Shown here: piece after piece, positions 32,601-63,950 of the stretch | Layout of the letters: every line of letters starts with the position of its first letter | Position numbering within the stretch: position 1 is the stretch's first letter | Origin: Centroberyx gerrardi | Lineage: Eukaryota; Chordata; Actinopteri; Beryciformes; Berycidae | Length of the DNA: 64,000 nucleotides | Direction of reading: 5' to 3' | Assembly (NCBI RefSeq): GCF_048128805.1 | Contig: NC_136004.1 | Coordinates: 16,678,185-16,742,184, forward strand | Translations under genes and position numbers: made by a program | The notes under the pieces: generated by a model | Databases searched by the model: none | Told to the model about the DNA's origin: nothing | Seen by the model: only the letters and a program-made list of their open reading frames with translations

Positions 32601-35600
32601 CTTTAAATGGTCAAGTATTTATGGACAAATTTCCACTTTTCCAAATTTTTGGATGTTTATTATTCCCGTTAAATTTAATCCTTATTACCATAATCACAAG
32701 TAGCCAAACAATAATGAAATGCAAGGGAACTAGAATAAAGTGGTATATTTTTTTTTTCTATGAAGCCAGTCCAGTATTAAAAAACAAAAAAAAGAAATAT
32801 TTATGACAGTTAACAGTTAGTGGAAATCTTCACACCAATTGGGCAAAACAAGCTTTCCAGGGTGATTAACACCTCATTCTTAGCAACCAAAGAGGTGTAA
32901 TCCCCAGTCTCACACCTCAATTGACGTAACTCCTCTGACAGAGATATTTGACCTCTCAATTCTGCCCTTGGAGACCAATTAGCTTATCAACCATTTTTTG
33001 ATTTGTCTGTATGTTTTGACGACATTCATAAGAATCAGGAATGACATCAACAATGTCTATTTGTCTACATATTTAAACAAATAAGGTGGAGTGCATCATT
33101 TCTTGTGACATGGTCCTGAGAGACTGATGCGTTCACAGAATACATGCTTACCTCTTCAGCAGGGAACTGGTCCAGTTCAGCCTCCTCCTCCTCTGCTGTA
33201 GAAACCACCCGGGCCAGACTGGAGCTCAGGGCTGACAGTTTCTACGCAACAACCGAAAAGAATGAGTTTAGGAAGAGAACCGTATTATATGTCTTGAACA
33301 TGGAGAAAAAGGCAGCCTCTATATATACACACAACCTCTCATCCAGTACAGCTGACTGGAAACAGAAAGAGTCTCACCTCCAAGTAGCTTTCCGAGTCCA
33401 TGGCATAGTCATCGTCATTCTCTGCCTTCTGATCTGACTCTGCTTTGCTGTCCAGCTGGAAAGGAGAGTGGGATTATCAGAGCGCAGAGCCACTAGGCGA
33501 CCAAATGACCAGAAATCTCTAAATCTCTAAATAAGGGGTTACAGCAAATATGACATGTAATACGGAGAGCAGAATCTCAGGGTTTGAGTTACCTTTGGTG
33601 GGTAAACCAGATTGAGGGAATGGTAGAGACGGAAGTTGACAAACCCAAGGAGGGTGGTGTAGAACTCTGTGAAAGTCGCCATCACTCTGTAGTCCACGTC
33701 TGTAGGGTGCTGGAAGAGCAAAGATTGAGTTTAAATAAATAAGTGTTTCTAAAAGATGAAATAAAGAAAACATGAGTGCGGACATTTTTAGTCAATTTAA
33801 ATCCCTTGGGCATTCTCACACCTTAGGGCAGTCAGTGAAATCCTCCTAACAATCATTTACAAAATGGTGTTCTGCAAACAGACCAACTGACCTCTCCAAA
33901 GTCAAGATCCTATTGATTAAAACTGATATCTCCAACAGAATGACAGCATCATAATCAATGCCGAATCTGAAACACACACTGTGCTATTGTACCCATCCTT
34001 TGACTGATAAACCCAGCAAAGGAGATGGTGGCAGCAACTGTGCCAGTGTATACCGAACACAAGCAAACTACACTGTCTTAGGTTTTATTGGATCACAACA
34101 CAACTTGTTACTGTGAGAGCTGTGCCAACTTTAAACCCTTAATTACATACTGACAGCTTACTTTTAGCAGATCACTATGGACTGCATTTCATCATTCTGC
34201 ACTTACATCATGGGAGAACTGGTAGGGCACCAGCCATGTAATGAGTTGTCCCAGCACCTCAGCCTGATAATATATTCCCTTGATGGAGAGGAAAACCTGG
34301 CAGGGAAATAGACACATTTAGTGTATTGCAGAACAGAGATCAGTGAACTCAACACATCCAATAGCAACATAGTAAACCCCTAAACCCAAGGCAGCCTAAT
34401 CACTGCTGTACTTTGCAAATTGGCACCTCTTACCTTCCTGAGAGCACGAGATGCGATTACGTAGTTCATCCACTCCACTGTAAGGCGTCTGCAGAGCTGG
34501 ATCGTCTGGACGTGGCATTTTCCCGTGCGGGCAAAGGTGGAGAACAGGAAGCCCATGGAGAGAGCGTCGTCGATATCACGGAGAGCATCGATGAAGGTGG
34601 GGTACCTGCCGCATAAAGGAGCACCAGTGAGGCAATGCAACTTAATATAGTTTGCAAAACTTCAACCCAAAACAACTTCTGCTGAGCAGTATTTTTGTTT
34701 AAAGCAGCAATATGCAACTTATTTCACCTCATCTTTAATTATTTTACAATGAATTTATAATTCCCAGAATTTCATGTTACTGGTCATCTCTGCTGCTGCA
34801 ACAGGCTTAGGGTGAACTGTAATTTGACTTTACACAAGGGAAATCAGCAAATGTCAACAACGCCCTCCTCTGTTGGCTGTTCAGTACAACACTTGATGGT
34901 CTCACCTCTCTTTGATGATGTGGTCCAATTTATAGGTCGGCTTGTTCTCCCTCAGTCTCTCCACTCCCGTCCATTCTGATTTTCCATACGCCTTCCGAAG
35001 TTTGCGTACAAATACCTGTTAAGATAAAACATAATGACAATAGGACACAGTGTTAATACTTGACTGACACATTTATAAAGAAAATCTCACTGGAATAACA
35101 TTCTGTTTCAAGAAAGCACTGTAAAAAAATAAAAACAAAAAAGAAAGAATGCAAAATAATAAAAATTCTCAAAATTAGAGATATAAAATAAGAAGTAATA
35201 ACAAAATCAAAATGAGCAGTCTGACCAATTACAATCCTAGCAAATGCTCAGATGACACAAATCGACTTCTCTTCAGTTAATGCTGGTATTTTTTGTGTAC
35301 TTGGTAGACTAAATTAGAAAGCAATCGATCGACAACAGTTCACTCTGATCAAATACAATGAGATCCTAGTCCTGATTCACCAAATCAAATCTTGTTTTCA
35401 CCCGATATTAGTTTTGTTGTTTGTAGAATGGACCAAATGTGCTTGTAATACAATACCTTGTAGTCTCTGAACTTCCCAACAATGGGCTCGTGCAGCAGAA
35501 AGCGGATGTCTTTGAGCAGGTAGAAGGTCCTCGGGGCTGTGGATCCCTTGTTCACCTTCTTCTTGTGCTTGGGCTCATGGGGGTAGATGCCTTTGAGGAT

Positions 35601-36072
35601 GCACAGACGTCTGAGAACCAGAAAGGTAGACCAGGAAATCACGTGTCAGGGATATGGGTGCTGTTAGACAACTGGACTGTGTCCTGCCAGTCAAGTATCC
35701 AGACATGGGACTCGTTCTTGAGATGTAACGACGATTTGATGTACCATACCTGAAATCTGGGAGGCTCAGCTGTAACTTCTTGCGAGCTTTGTTTCTGGTG
35801 ATGTAGTTGGTAGCAGAGCCCCTCTCAAACTGCAAAATGAGGACACACGCTGCTTTTAAAAACCCACAAACCAAGGCTTTCTTTATTAGCTAGGTTAACT
35901 AAATACTTAAACTTCAACTTCCCCCTCCTCTGGCCAACACAGATTATTCTAGTTATGTAAAATCAGCTTAAAGTTATCTGGCAGCTAATGTTAGCTAACC
36001 AGCTAACGGAGTTGGTTTGCCTGACATCACTCCTACACGGACACTTACCTTTTTCTTTTGAAGACCCCCCAT
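29613..36072 (-). CDS. pes1: Pescadillo (PES1), 60S ribosome biogenesis factor
   Basis: Nucleolar protein of the PeBoW complex (PES1-BOP1-WDR12) needed for 27S/32S rRNA processing and 60S assembly. Exons: 36072-36049, 35829-35750, 35610-35457, 35015-34906, 34605-34434, 34296-34207, 33709-33593, 33455-33378, 33241-33152, 31565-31435, 31301-31176, 30673-30489, 30396-30248, 30145-29978, 29690-29613. All phases agree, giving 583 residues (human 588). The N-terminal pescadillo domain fills residues 1 to about 300 ([20 protein letters not shown]). The BRCT domain is near 320-415 (GAEVSWD to [12 protein letters not shown]). An almost pure Glu/Asp tract follows at about 455-490, then a Lys-rich nuclear/nucleolar tail ending KKKKAKK. 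The start is the first Met, MGGLQKKK, as in other vertebrates. The gene is divergent from p2rx2. Confidence 0.97.
31618..31705 (+). repeat. Teleost dispersed-repeat fragment
   Basis: It contains tgtaagtcgctttggacaaa followed by AATGTTATGTAATGTA, the familiar 3' portion of an abundant fish interspersed repeat. It lies in pes1 intron 9. Confidence 0.6.
32081..32240. repeat. Unidentified dispersed repeat, copy A
   Basis: It shares scattered exact blocks with 44091-44250: tgcttggat, gcactgat..ctttgtttaca, tgatgacca.tatg and tagcctactgg, in the same order and spacing. A T/G homopolymer interrupts copy A. It lies in pes1 intron 9. Confidence 0.6.
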
Positions 36073-36283
36073 TTACAAAGAATATGTAACGTTCCGCACC
36101 AGCTTGGAAATGTTTTAACTGCCTAGAAAATGTGTGATAAAAATGTAAACAGGGAGCTCGCCACCATAACACGTAGCCGATGCACGTGTCGTTTGACATG
36201 CGCGGAGGACGAAACGCAAAAGCAATCGCAAGGACCAGGACCAGTAGTAGTCCCTTTTTACGCCTGAGTAAAATTCACAAGGA

Positions 36284-36296
36284 GCTCTCGCTCTCG

Positions 36297-36361
<65 letters not shown>
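36284..36361. repeat. (CT)n microsatellite between pes1 and p2rx2
   Basis: About 38 uninterrupted or nearly uninterrupted CT units, about 210 bases upstream of the pes1 start codon. On the pes1 sense strand it reads (GA)n, a GAGA-type promoter context. Confidence 0.95.
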
Positions 36362-36363
<2 letters not shown>

Positions 36364-36536
36364 CAATCAGCTTTATTGGCATGACAAGTAATTCTTATGT
36401 TGCCAAATCTTGCATAAATAATGGTAACAATAATTAATAATCATAAATAAACAAAATTATTAATAATTATAACAGACTGTAAACGAATGCAGATTAAACA
36501 GATCATGTAACAAAGAACACACAGATTCGCACTAAT

Positions 36537-36594
<58 letters not shown>
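36537..36594. repeat. Compound (CT)n-(TATC)n microsatellite
   Basis: A second CT run passes directly into about nine TATC units, in the pes1-p2rx2 intergenic region. Confidence 0.95.
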
Positions 36595-37029
36595 CCATGT
36601 GTATCAATATGAAATAAATAAAGTTATTATTAACATGTAGGCTACTGTGTTACCTTTATGTTGCAGACAATATATCTGCACCATTGCCACCAAAAACAAG
36701 GTCCTGTGCAGTTGCATTGTAGGCTATTTGGAAAAAAAGTGATCAAATTTGAATTCTGGTCAGAAACCCATCCTAGAGCTGTATGATCATCAGAAAACAC
36801 TGTTATAGACAATACAGACAAAATATAAAATGAATAGGGTGATTCCCCCCATCTCAACCCCGCCCCCTTCTCTTTCCTCTCAGTCTCCTCAGGACCAGAG
36901 TGAGAGAAAATAGAAAGCTAGATGCAGAGAGATAGAGCGGTAGAGAGAGATTAGACAGACTTCACAAGTCTCACAAGGCACAAGACATCTCAGGACATCT
37001 GCAGAGTGCAGACACTTGTTAAATTCAGA

Positions 37030-40000
37030 ATGGGACTGCGTGAGTTTATAAAGGATTATTTTCTTGGCTTCTGGGACTATGAGACCCCAAAGGTGATGGT
37101 GGTTAAAAACAGAACTCTTGGAGTCATATATAGGGGGGTACAGTTTCTAGTGATCACCTACTTCATCTGGTAAGCTCTGAGCTTGTGTATTTGCATGCCT
37201 GTTTAGTAAAAGCAAACATCTACATTAATAATTTGGAGATTTTATTAAATTCAAAGGCTTTGGTAACTTAAATTTGTGACTTTGTAGCCTTTTCTATATC
37301 TTGTGTTAGTGGAGAAGTAAAATGTGTTCATTTTTTATGCTTCTTTTAGGAATAAATTATAAAATATTTATTATGGAACACAACATAATTTGTAAACAAT
37401 ATGCTTTTGTGTGTCAAAAAAATCTTAATTGAGCCTACAAAGGCAAAAAAAAAAAAAAACCATGCACTGTGACTTCAAATTCTCAAAACCTGAAAATAGC
37501 AATTTTGTGGTGAGGAAACGCCTCTCACTTGCAATTCACTCCCGGAAACAAATGTACAACATAATTAATGACAACATAACTGAGACAGTGATGTCAACAG
37601 GGATGGTTTAGTCTGTCTGCCCATTACTAAATGTAATTTGATCTAAAGAGGGCCATTTTCATAGATTGTGGTTTTATGATGGCCTTTTAATAATGATCCA
37701 ATTAGAAGTCTTGAGATTTATGTCTCATGTAGGCTTCTCCAGGTTCAGCAAAGAGGGTTGAACAAATCCAGGGAAATCCACCTTCACTAGAAATAATTTC
37801 ATGGCACAAAATGTCATATCATTAATGTCTGTTATATCATCCTGAAGGTATGTCTTCATAAGTCAGAAAGCGTACCAAGACAGCGAGACTCGTCCGGAGA
37901 GCTCAGTTTACACTAAGATGAGGGGCACCGCCATTCAGGGAGACCATATCCTGGACACAGTGGAGTACGCTCGACCCCCGGAGGTGAACTCTAACCTGCC
38001 TTTATCTGTCAGTAGCATTATCTTTTCACGCCACAATTAGCCCTACTTTGTAATACTCTCTTCTGACATTTCCCTCATAGGGTGGTGATGTAATTAGTAC
38101 AATACTGAGACGTGAAGTCACGTACGATCAGAAGCAAAACAACTGCGCTGAGGTGAGAGGTCAACAAAAGTTCACAACCACACACAAGTCGAGAAGTCAG
38201 AAACAAACAAAAGATTAGTGGAATCTCAGATCATCATTACTGGACCTTCAAAGTGTCTTTCTCAATAATACAGCATACCTGCTGCTATGCAGGAGAAGAA
38301 AATGTAATAAAAGTGTATCAGTTACATAGACACCAAGCCCTCCCAGGAAATCATACTCCCATGACTGAGCAACTGTCTCACTTTATTTCAGCATTTCTCT
38401 GTTGCCAACGCCAACTGCACAATGGATTCTGACTGCGTCCCGGGAGAGATGGACTTTGCCGGCCATGGTACTGTTTTTACTCCTGATCAAATCTTTCTTT
38501 GTGTTAAGGTTTGTCTGTATTTGTCGCACAGTGTTTCCATGTTCAAAACACTTTCTGCAGGCAGGAGGACCGGCCGATGTGTTCCCTACTACGACCAAAC
38601 CTTCAAGACCTGTGAGATCCAGACTTGGTGTCCCATCGAGGACTATGCTGCAGTACGGTAAGGCAAGCTGCTTGGTCTGGACAAAGCTGCTTGTACTATT
38701 GTGCTGCAGTTTACTCTAAAGGCGTAATTCTTTGGTGTCTTCAACAGGGAGCCCGCATTAAAGGAGGCCATCAATTTCACAGTTTTCATTAGGAACTCTA
38801 TCCACTTCCCCAAATTTAAAGTGCTGAGGTAGAGTACAGTATGTTGTTGACACCCTCTTCCCTCCCAACACACACACACACACACACACTGGAGCCATTG
38901 CTACTGGCCATTAGATCTGCAGTGATTCAGAAGGTGTTCTTCTCTCTGGCAGAGGAAATATCAAGGACAGCTCAAACAGACGCAGCAGGCAGAAATATCT
39001 CAACAAGTGTCATTACGATGAGGAGAAAGAGCCGTACTGCCCAAACTTCCGCCTGGGCTACATCGCAGATCAAGCCAGGGAGAAGTTCAGTGAGCTCTGC
39101 AGGACTGTACGTACGATGAATGCACTAAGGTTTTGATTTCAGAAGATTTCAGATGTATACACTCTTAAAAAGGATGTGTCATTTCGAACACATGTGTGTA
39201 GCATTGCTTACGCTACGATTATTGTGCTTTGGTCAGGGAGGAGTGATTGGGGTTTTCATCAACTGGAACTGTGACCTGGACGTGGATCCCTCACACTGTA
39301 AACCCACATATTCGTTCCGTCGTCTTGACCTGCGAAAGGACCTGCCCAGCTCTGGCTACTACTACAGGTGAGCTCCAGCATCCAACACTGAGGTTTTGTG
39401 CGGTATTTTAGATTGCAGGTTTCACTTTGGCTTGTGATCAGCTCGTTGCACCTCATCCTCTGTGTTTTTTCTCCTTATCTCTACGTAGGTTTGCCAAGTA
39501 TTACAGCAAGGATGGGGTGGAGTCTCGGACGCTTATCAAGGCCTATGGTATCCGTCTGGACGTCATAGTTCATGGACATGTAAGTGGATCATCACTCCAT
39601 CATCACCCAGTTTTTCAGTTGCTCAAGTTTAGTTTATTTCCAGCTTGCTGTTGGGACTCTATCTCTCTCTATTTACTGCCATGTTATTTCTTTGCAGGCA
39701 GGTAAATTCAGTCCCATCCCAACCATCATCAGCACAGTGACTGCCTTGACATCGGTTGGAATTGTGAGTTTTTCGTTAATTCTCCCCTTTTTGCCTGTCT
39801 TGTGACTCTAAAGTGACCATAATCATGCTTTAACACACATTATTTTTCAGATCTTTGCTTATTTACCTATAATTTTTTCCCCTCTAGTGTTCCATTATCT
39901 GTGACTGGATCATGCTGACATTTATTGATAAGAATGAAGTCTACAGTGAGAGAAAGTTTGATGATGTGAGTAAGAAGTGTTTTATACATTTACAACTCAG

Positions 40001-40583
40001 AGAGGGAAGAGAGGGAAATCAGAGAGGGAAATCAGAGAGGGAAACAGAGGAGGGGTGACGAAGGAGAGAAAGCTCTGATGGGACTCAGTCCTGGACCAGA
40101 CTCATGTGGCTCCAGAGGTTGGGATGTTAAACAGTGGACTATCATTGATCACATGAATAGCTCAGTTTTGAACAAAATGTCAGATGGAGCCTTGTAATTC
40201 CAAGGTCACAAAGTGATTCATGTTAAATCCACAAGGTATTTTGCTGGATCATGCCCCAACATGCCTCAAACCCCTCCATAGAAACCAGTCTGCTGATCTG
40301 AGCAACAAACTGTCTCTCTACACTGTGCTCTGCATTTTACTTAATTGCATCTGCATGATCGTTGTTTTTTTTAAAAGAAAAGTCACACAATATAAACTTA
40401 TTTGGGCAATATTTTGAGAGCTATGATATACTGTATGTCTTACTCAGTAACTTAAGATATTTGTCCATTGCACTGCCTCCACAGGTTAGTAAAGAGTCCA
40501 CACAGCCTATTTCCACAGAGTTCAGCATCGTCAGCAGCTACGGCTCAAACCACTCAGACCTGTCGGAGGGTGTGCCACTCTGA
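37030..40583 (+). CDS. p2rx2: P2X purinoceptor, best match P2X2
   Basis: Encodes a subunit of a trimeric ATP-gated cation channel; 406 residues (human P2X2 471, the difference being the shorter C-tail). Exons: 37030-37169, 37848-37983, 38081-38152, 38392-38467, 38561-38657, 38748-38828, 38953-39106, 39237-39367, 39489-39579, 39698-39763, 39888-39965, 40485-40583. Phases agree. Seen: N-terminal TPK phosphorylation motif, TM1 near 31-50, all ten ectodomain cysteines, TLIKAYGIR with the ATP-site Lys (K313), TM2 near 330-350 and the YSERK trafficking motif (YXXXK). [15 protein letters not shown] and the FINWNCDLD region favour P2X2 over P2X5, and convergence with pole matches human 12q24.33. Oddity: two otherwise near-invariant ATP-site motifs differ (K70-M-R72 for K-x-K; Y294-Y295-R296 for N-F-R). 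P2X8 is the main alternative. Confidence 0.85.
38867..38890. repeat. (CA)n in p2rx2 intron 6
   Basis: About 11 CA units on the sense strand, between exons 6 and 7. Confidence 0.9.
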
Positions 40584-40936
40584 TGCAGTCATGCCCAGTT
40601 CCCACAATCCTCTCTGGCCAAGTGTACGGATGCTCCTCTAACGACTGACCTTGACAACGACAGCAAGTGGTTTCTCAGGTGTCTGCAAAGGCTCGACGGG
40701 CCGAGCGCTATGCAGTTCTTTATGGGAATGAACTGAAAGACAGCCACAGAAACAGGGGCATCCTGCTGAATGACAGCTGGTTCTCTACAAGTCTTTGCCT
40801 GCAGAGCAGAGTCAGTTTATATAGGCTACCATCTCAAACATTGTCAGTATAAGGACCTGAACTGTACTGCAATGGATGAATTCTATTTCTCTTTCAGTTG
40901 ACATGATTTGACACGACATGAATACCAACCCCATTG

Positions 40937-40942
40937 AATAAA
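40937..40942 (+). terminator. p2rx2: p2rx2 polyadenylation signal
   Basis: AATAAA about 350 bases after the stop codon. It is the first canonical hexamer downstream. Confidence 0.55.
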
Positions 40943-42518
40943 AGATACAAATGCTTGATGTTCTCAAGTATGAAACTAAACCATTTCATAGCAGAAAAAA
41001 ATGTCTTAGTATAATGTTCCGAGAAACACAACTATGCCCGTTTCTATCAATGTATTAATGACATTCAAATCCAACATTAAATGTCCTTTATAAACTTGAA
41101 TTGTAGTCTCTGTTAATAGTTATTTCATTAAAAAGTATATCACATTGACCATTGTTCTTTTAATTATTATTGCATAACAAGAACTATTTGTAGAATCAAA
41201 ATATTTGTCTGACCATGTTCTGATTCATTTGCTTCATCTTTCAACCTCATGTGTTCAGCATAAGGAGAATGTACAGGAAGAAAAAGGCAGAGGTCTGTGA
41301 GGAGAGCAACGCTTTAACAGTAATCAAATAACACCGACATTTTCTCTAACAAGATTGTGGGGAAGTGTGAATCCATCTGGACTCCTGAGGAAAATAATAC
41401 AAATGTCAATGGTGAAAAGGACTTAAGTCTGAGGTCTAATGGATCATTATCTTCCACAGTAGATGGAGCACAATGGACAGCCACGTCACTTTAGAAAATT
41501 GTATGTTTAGATATGTAAAGAACAGACAACAGCTACGACATGTAATAATTAAAGTGCAGTTATTGAATTATTTGCATGCAACTGCATTTCACTACTTAAC
41601 TGAAAAAGCCAGATTGTACTGCCTTCGGTTAAAAATGTATAAAAAGAAAGACAAAAAAGGAAACTATAAAGAACAGCAAGTGCTTTCATTCCTTCATTTG
41701 AGACAAGCTGTCAGCGAGGAGCCAATCTAATTGTGTCTCAGTTCAGAGTCTGAAATGTGATTACTCGTCTGGGAGATGCCCATCAGCGGGCAAAGTGAGT
41801 CATCTGTGGGACAATGAGGTTATCGTGATGGAGGTTCATGGGTTGACATAATTTTGATCCACACTTACATGCAGGTGAAAATCACTGACCACCGAATGTT
41901 TCCGTCACATTCAATCACGAGCAAAATTATTCACAACCGGTTTAAAACTCCCTCTGATCTTTTATCACCCCTTTGAATAATCCTCACACTAGCAGACTAC
42001 AGAGTTTCTACACTGAACTGTAAAAGCAAGATGCTCAGCAAATTGAAAACCTTAAGGTTCAGAAATAATTCAGTTTTTCTCATCAATTCTTCACCAATAA
42101 CAATGAATGAAACAAGTTATATATTCTGTTTAAAAACAAAATAATCAAATGTATCCTTTCAATTGGAAAAAAAAACTTAGGTGATGAAAGTATGTAACAT
42201 GAGAATTAACAACAAACTTATTTCAGCAGCATCATTCATGTCTCAAGTCATGAAACTTACAGCAGTTTAAAAGAATAAATGGGTGTAGTTAGTATAGTGT
42301 AGGTCACAAGCTGTGCATAAGCCATGATGAATATTACTGAGATACATTAGCAGCCAAATGAGGAGGAAGCAAAGTCGACGTGACTGATGAAGATCTTTAA
42401 TCCAGATGGCACTCAGCGCTGAATTACTGACATAATGGATGAAAAAGTCTTAAGTACAGTCCTGAGTGGATTTTAAAGCGGAAAAGGAAGAGAATCAGTT
42501 TATACGCTTTGAAAAATA
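40943..42518. other. Intergenic between convergent p2rx2 and pole
   Basis: A+T rich. An 85-codon open frame at 41473-41730 has no splice or family support. Nothing else is recognised. Confidence 0.5.
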
Positions 42519-42524
42519 TTTATT
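42519..42524 (-). terminator. pole: pole polyadenylation signal
   Basis: AATAAA on the minus strand about 260 bases past the pole stop codon. Confidence 0.6.
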
Positions 42525-42784
42525 GACACAGTCAACAAAATCATATACATTTCTAATAATTAGGACATAACATGGTCAAGAATGGAAAAATATCTACAAT
42601 CCACCCATTTCTGTTCCAACCCACAAAGCAATTTGAGCAATGACTCACAGTCACAAGTGTCCCAGTTATACACCATCAGGCTTGATAACAGTTTCAGAAT
42701 TAAGTGCTTCCTGTAGAAAAAAGAATTAGCCGTTGGGACCAGTGCAGCTCAGGGAGGGAAGGGTCTCTGTGGCAGATGTTACAT

Positions 42785-61440
<18,656 letters not shown>

Positions 61441-63330
61441 CTTATATCGTGGTCTGCAAGTACCACGATAAAATACCCTCTCTGTTTTTCTAAGTTTGTG
61501 ACTACAACTGTAATAGACTGCTGTAGTATACAAACAGACTACTTCTATCGTCTGCTTGCTAGCTAACTACGCAACATAACGATTTGACAACAGTTGTGTT
61601 TTCTTATTTTGGCGCGTTCCTGTTTTTGCCGCGAGAACAGTGCTGATAGGAGGAAGTGCAAAGATGTTGTATTGAAAAGATGAATCACTCAAACGAAAAA
61701 AAACCCAAACACCTTCCGGTATGCAAAAGAGGGCGTTAATCCTCGCTCATGCACTCTCCTCCCACAATTTTGCCCTAAGCAGAAACTACATAAGCATAAT
61801 GCATAACACGTTACCCTAGGGACTGATCTGGCACAGACCTAAAACAAATTATTTTTTCTCAAAAACTACTCATTACAAAATGAAAATTTTAACTGTGGCT
61901 GATAACAATACATTTATTTATGTACATTTATGTGTAATTCCATTCTCTTTCCATCTACTACAACCTCCAAGCACCTGCAATCTTAAAAGCACTATGTGTA
62001 GTATTTTAACATCGAAAAAAAATCATTACCACAGTAGTATAATTACCATTAACAAGTTTGGTGGCTTCTACCAGCCTTTACATTGCATTTTACATAGTGT
62101 GCCACTGGGTTGGATTTCCCTGGATATCTGCTACATTGCAGTATGGCGCAAAAGGAAATTGCTTTACAACACAAAACAGGAAAAGGGCTGCTATTCTTCC
62201 AGTGATGTTTTGATGTTGCTATACCCAGCACCTTTGATGGTCAGTTTCTCCTCTGTGCATGTGTCAAACAGACGATTTAGTGGATCAAATTACACACAAA
62301 CCGAAAATAATACTAACATACAGAATAAAATTTATGTTTTTGTTCTTTCTTTTTTTTTCTTTTTTTTTAGAGATAAATAAATTTAAGGTTTGAACCAGAT
62401 CAGTCACTAACTGATAATAGCATTTTGTGTAGCTATGCTTATGCCGTTTGTCCCTGGGTCAAAATCATGGAAATATGATATTAATATATTCAGATATTAT
62501 TATGAGACATTATTATAACTAAGTGTTTCCGTCATTTTGTGGATTTAATTCGGATTATATCCAGATCCATTTTTTTTTACCTATGGCAAAAATTAATGGA
62601 ATTTTTGGATCCTGTTTGTCAACTGTTTTGTTCTTAAAATGAATGAAATAAATGATGTATGACAAAGTTATTACATGTTACCGAATTTTTTAAAATTATT
62701 TTGATAACAACCATGCGGCGGTCTTCACTTCAAGATAAGATAAGATAAGATAGCACTTTATTAATCCCCTTGGGGAAATTCACAAAGCCATGGAATGCTG
62801 AAATGCTTAGTATGGCTAGCGTTTTTTTTTTTTTTTTTTTTACTTTTTTCATTTCATTTCATGCAGCTTCAAAACCCATCCGAATCCACCTTCACAAATA
62901 AAGAAATGCATAATAGAGGAACCTTCGAAAGAAAAAATAATCAAGATTAGCTATATTCATTTTGACATTAATTTGAAAGGGGGTGAGATCCAAGAACCCC
63001 TTATTTGGGGCTTGAGAATACTCCAATCAAAATAGGAGCAGGGCAGTTCATGAGCGACGATTTACGCCCATTTTTGCAGACTGGAAAGCGGACTATTCTG
63101 TTTTTTTAACTATTGAGTGTTTGGTCTTTTCTATATACCATCTTCGGACTGACTCCGCCCCTCCGGGAGGCGCCTCGGCGTGGGAAAGCCCTCCCCCCTC
63201 CACATGTTTACGATACCAGCGAGGCAGGCGATGGACGGGAGTGGATGAGAAACTGATGGTAGGTCGCTTTGACATTTGCAGCTGCAATTATTAAAACTAT
63301 TAAAACAATAAACTCCTCAACAACGGTGCA
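61441..63330. promoter_or_regulatory. Region between pole and the right-edge gene
   Basis: The first 200 bases upstream of the pole start codon carry GCTAGC-type strings and ggcgcgttcc-like G+C, an E2F-like TTGGCGCG (near 61610) fitting an S-phase gene. Positions 61800-62730 are A+T-rich with no gene seen. A second G+C patch lies at 63140-63240. Confidence 0.5.
62732..62789 (-). mobile_element. LINE-type 3' tail with (TTATC)n
   Basis: On the minus strand, aatttccccaaggggattaa, then taaagtgctatc, then TTATC repeats. It is the same tail as 56004-56050, ending in the simple repeat typical of this non-LTR class. Confidence 0.65.
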
Positions 63331-63511
63331 GTTCAGGCGGCGTACGTTGAGTTTTTGAGATAAGGAAGCACTGAAGCCTGGAGTTAATTAAAAACAATTC
63401 TGAGTAGTTTTAAGTTAGGAAAACTTACAGGGGGGTTTGGCTGTCAGCGCTCGCTAGCTCGCTAGCTATTGAGGAACAACAACATCAACGGACAGTCCGT
63501 TACCTTTTTTG
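63330..63511 (+). other. Probable 5' UTR exon of the right-edge gene
   Basis: It ends with a strong donor (TTTTTTG|gtaagcg) at 63511 and lies in a G+C/GCTAGC-bearing promoter-like segment. An alternative first-exon donor exists at about 63260 (gatg|gtaggt). The upstream limit is a guess. Confidence 0.45.
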
Positions 63512-63950
63512 GTAAGCGTAGATTACATGTTTTTACCGTTAAATTGGCTTTTTCTAGATAATGTTTCCAACGATAACCAAGTTAGTATCATAACTATGGC
63601 ATTGCCACAAATGGCTGTCATGCAGGAATGTCCGTTTTTGGCTCAAATACGACGCATAGTAACCAAAACAGTACTCGTAAAAGATTGTAACGGTACACCA
63701 TTTCACTGTCAGGACTGACTTGACTCGCTGCTAATCTTGCTTTACTTTACTTCTTTTTCTTAGTTTTCTGTCACATCTGTTTTGTGGATGGTTGCTAAAT
63801 GTAACCTTTGGTCCACAAAGATTATTTAGTTTTTGTGTTAACGTTGGTGGAAAAGAACAATAGCTGCATTTATGTGTTCAGTTGAGCTGGCAGTTGATAA
63901 GCCACGTCAAACATTTGATTCTGTGACATTTTTGTGCTTTTGACAATCAG

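Noticed and set aside
41473-41730. 85-codon plus-strand open frame downstream of p2rx2
   Set aside because: A+T-rich, Lys/Tyr-heavy, no splice sites or family; likely chance.
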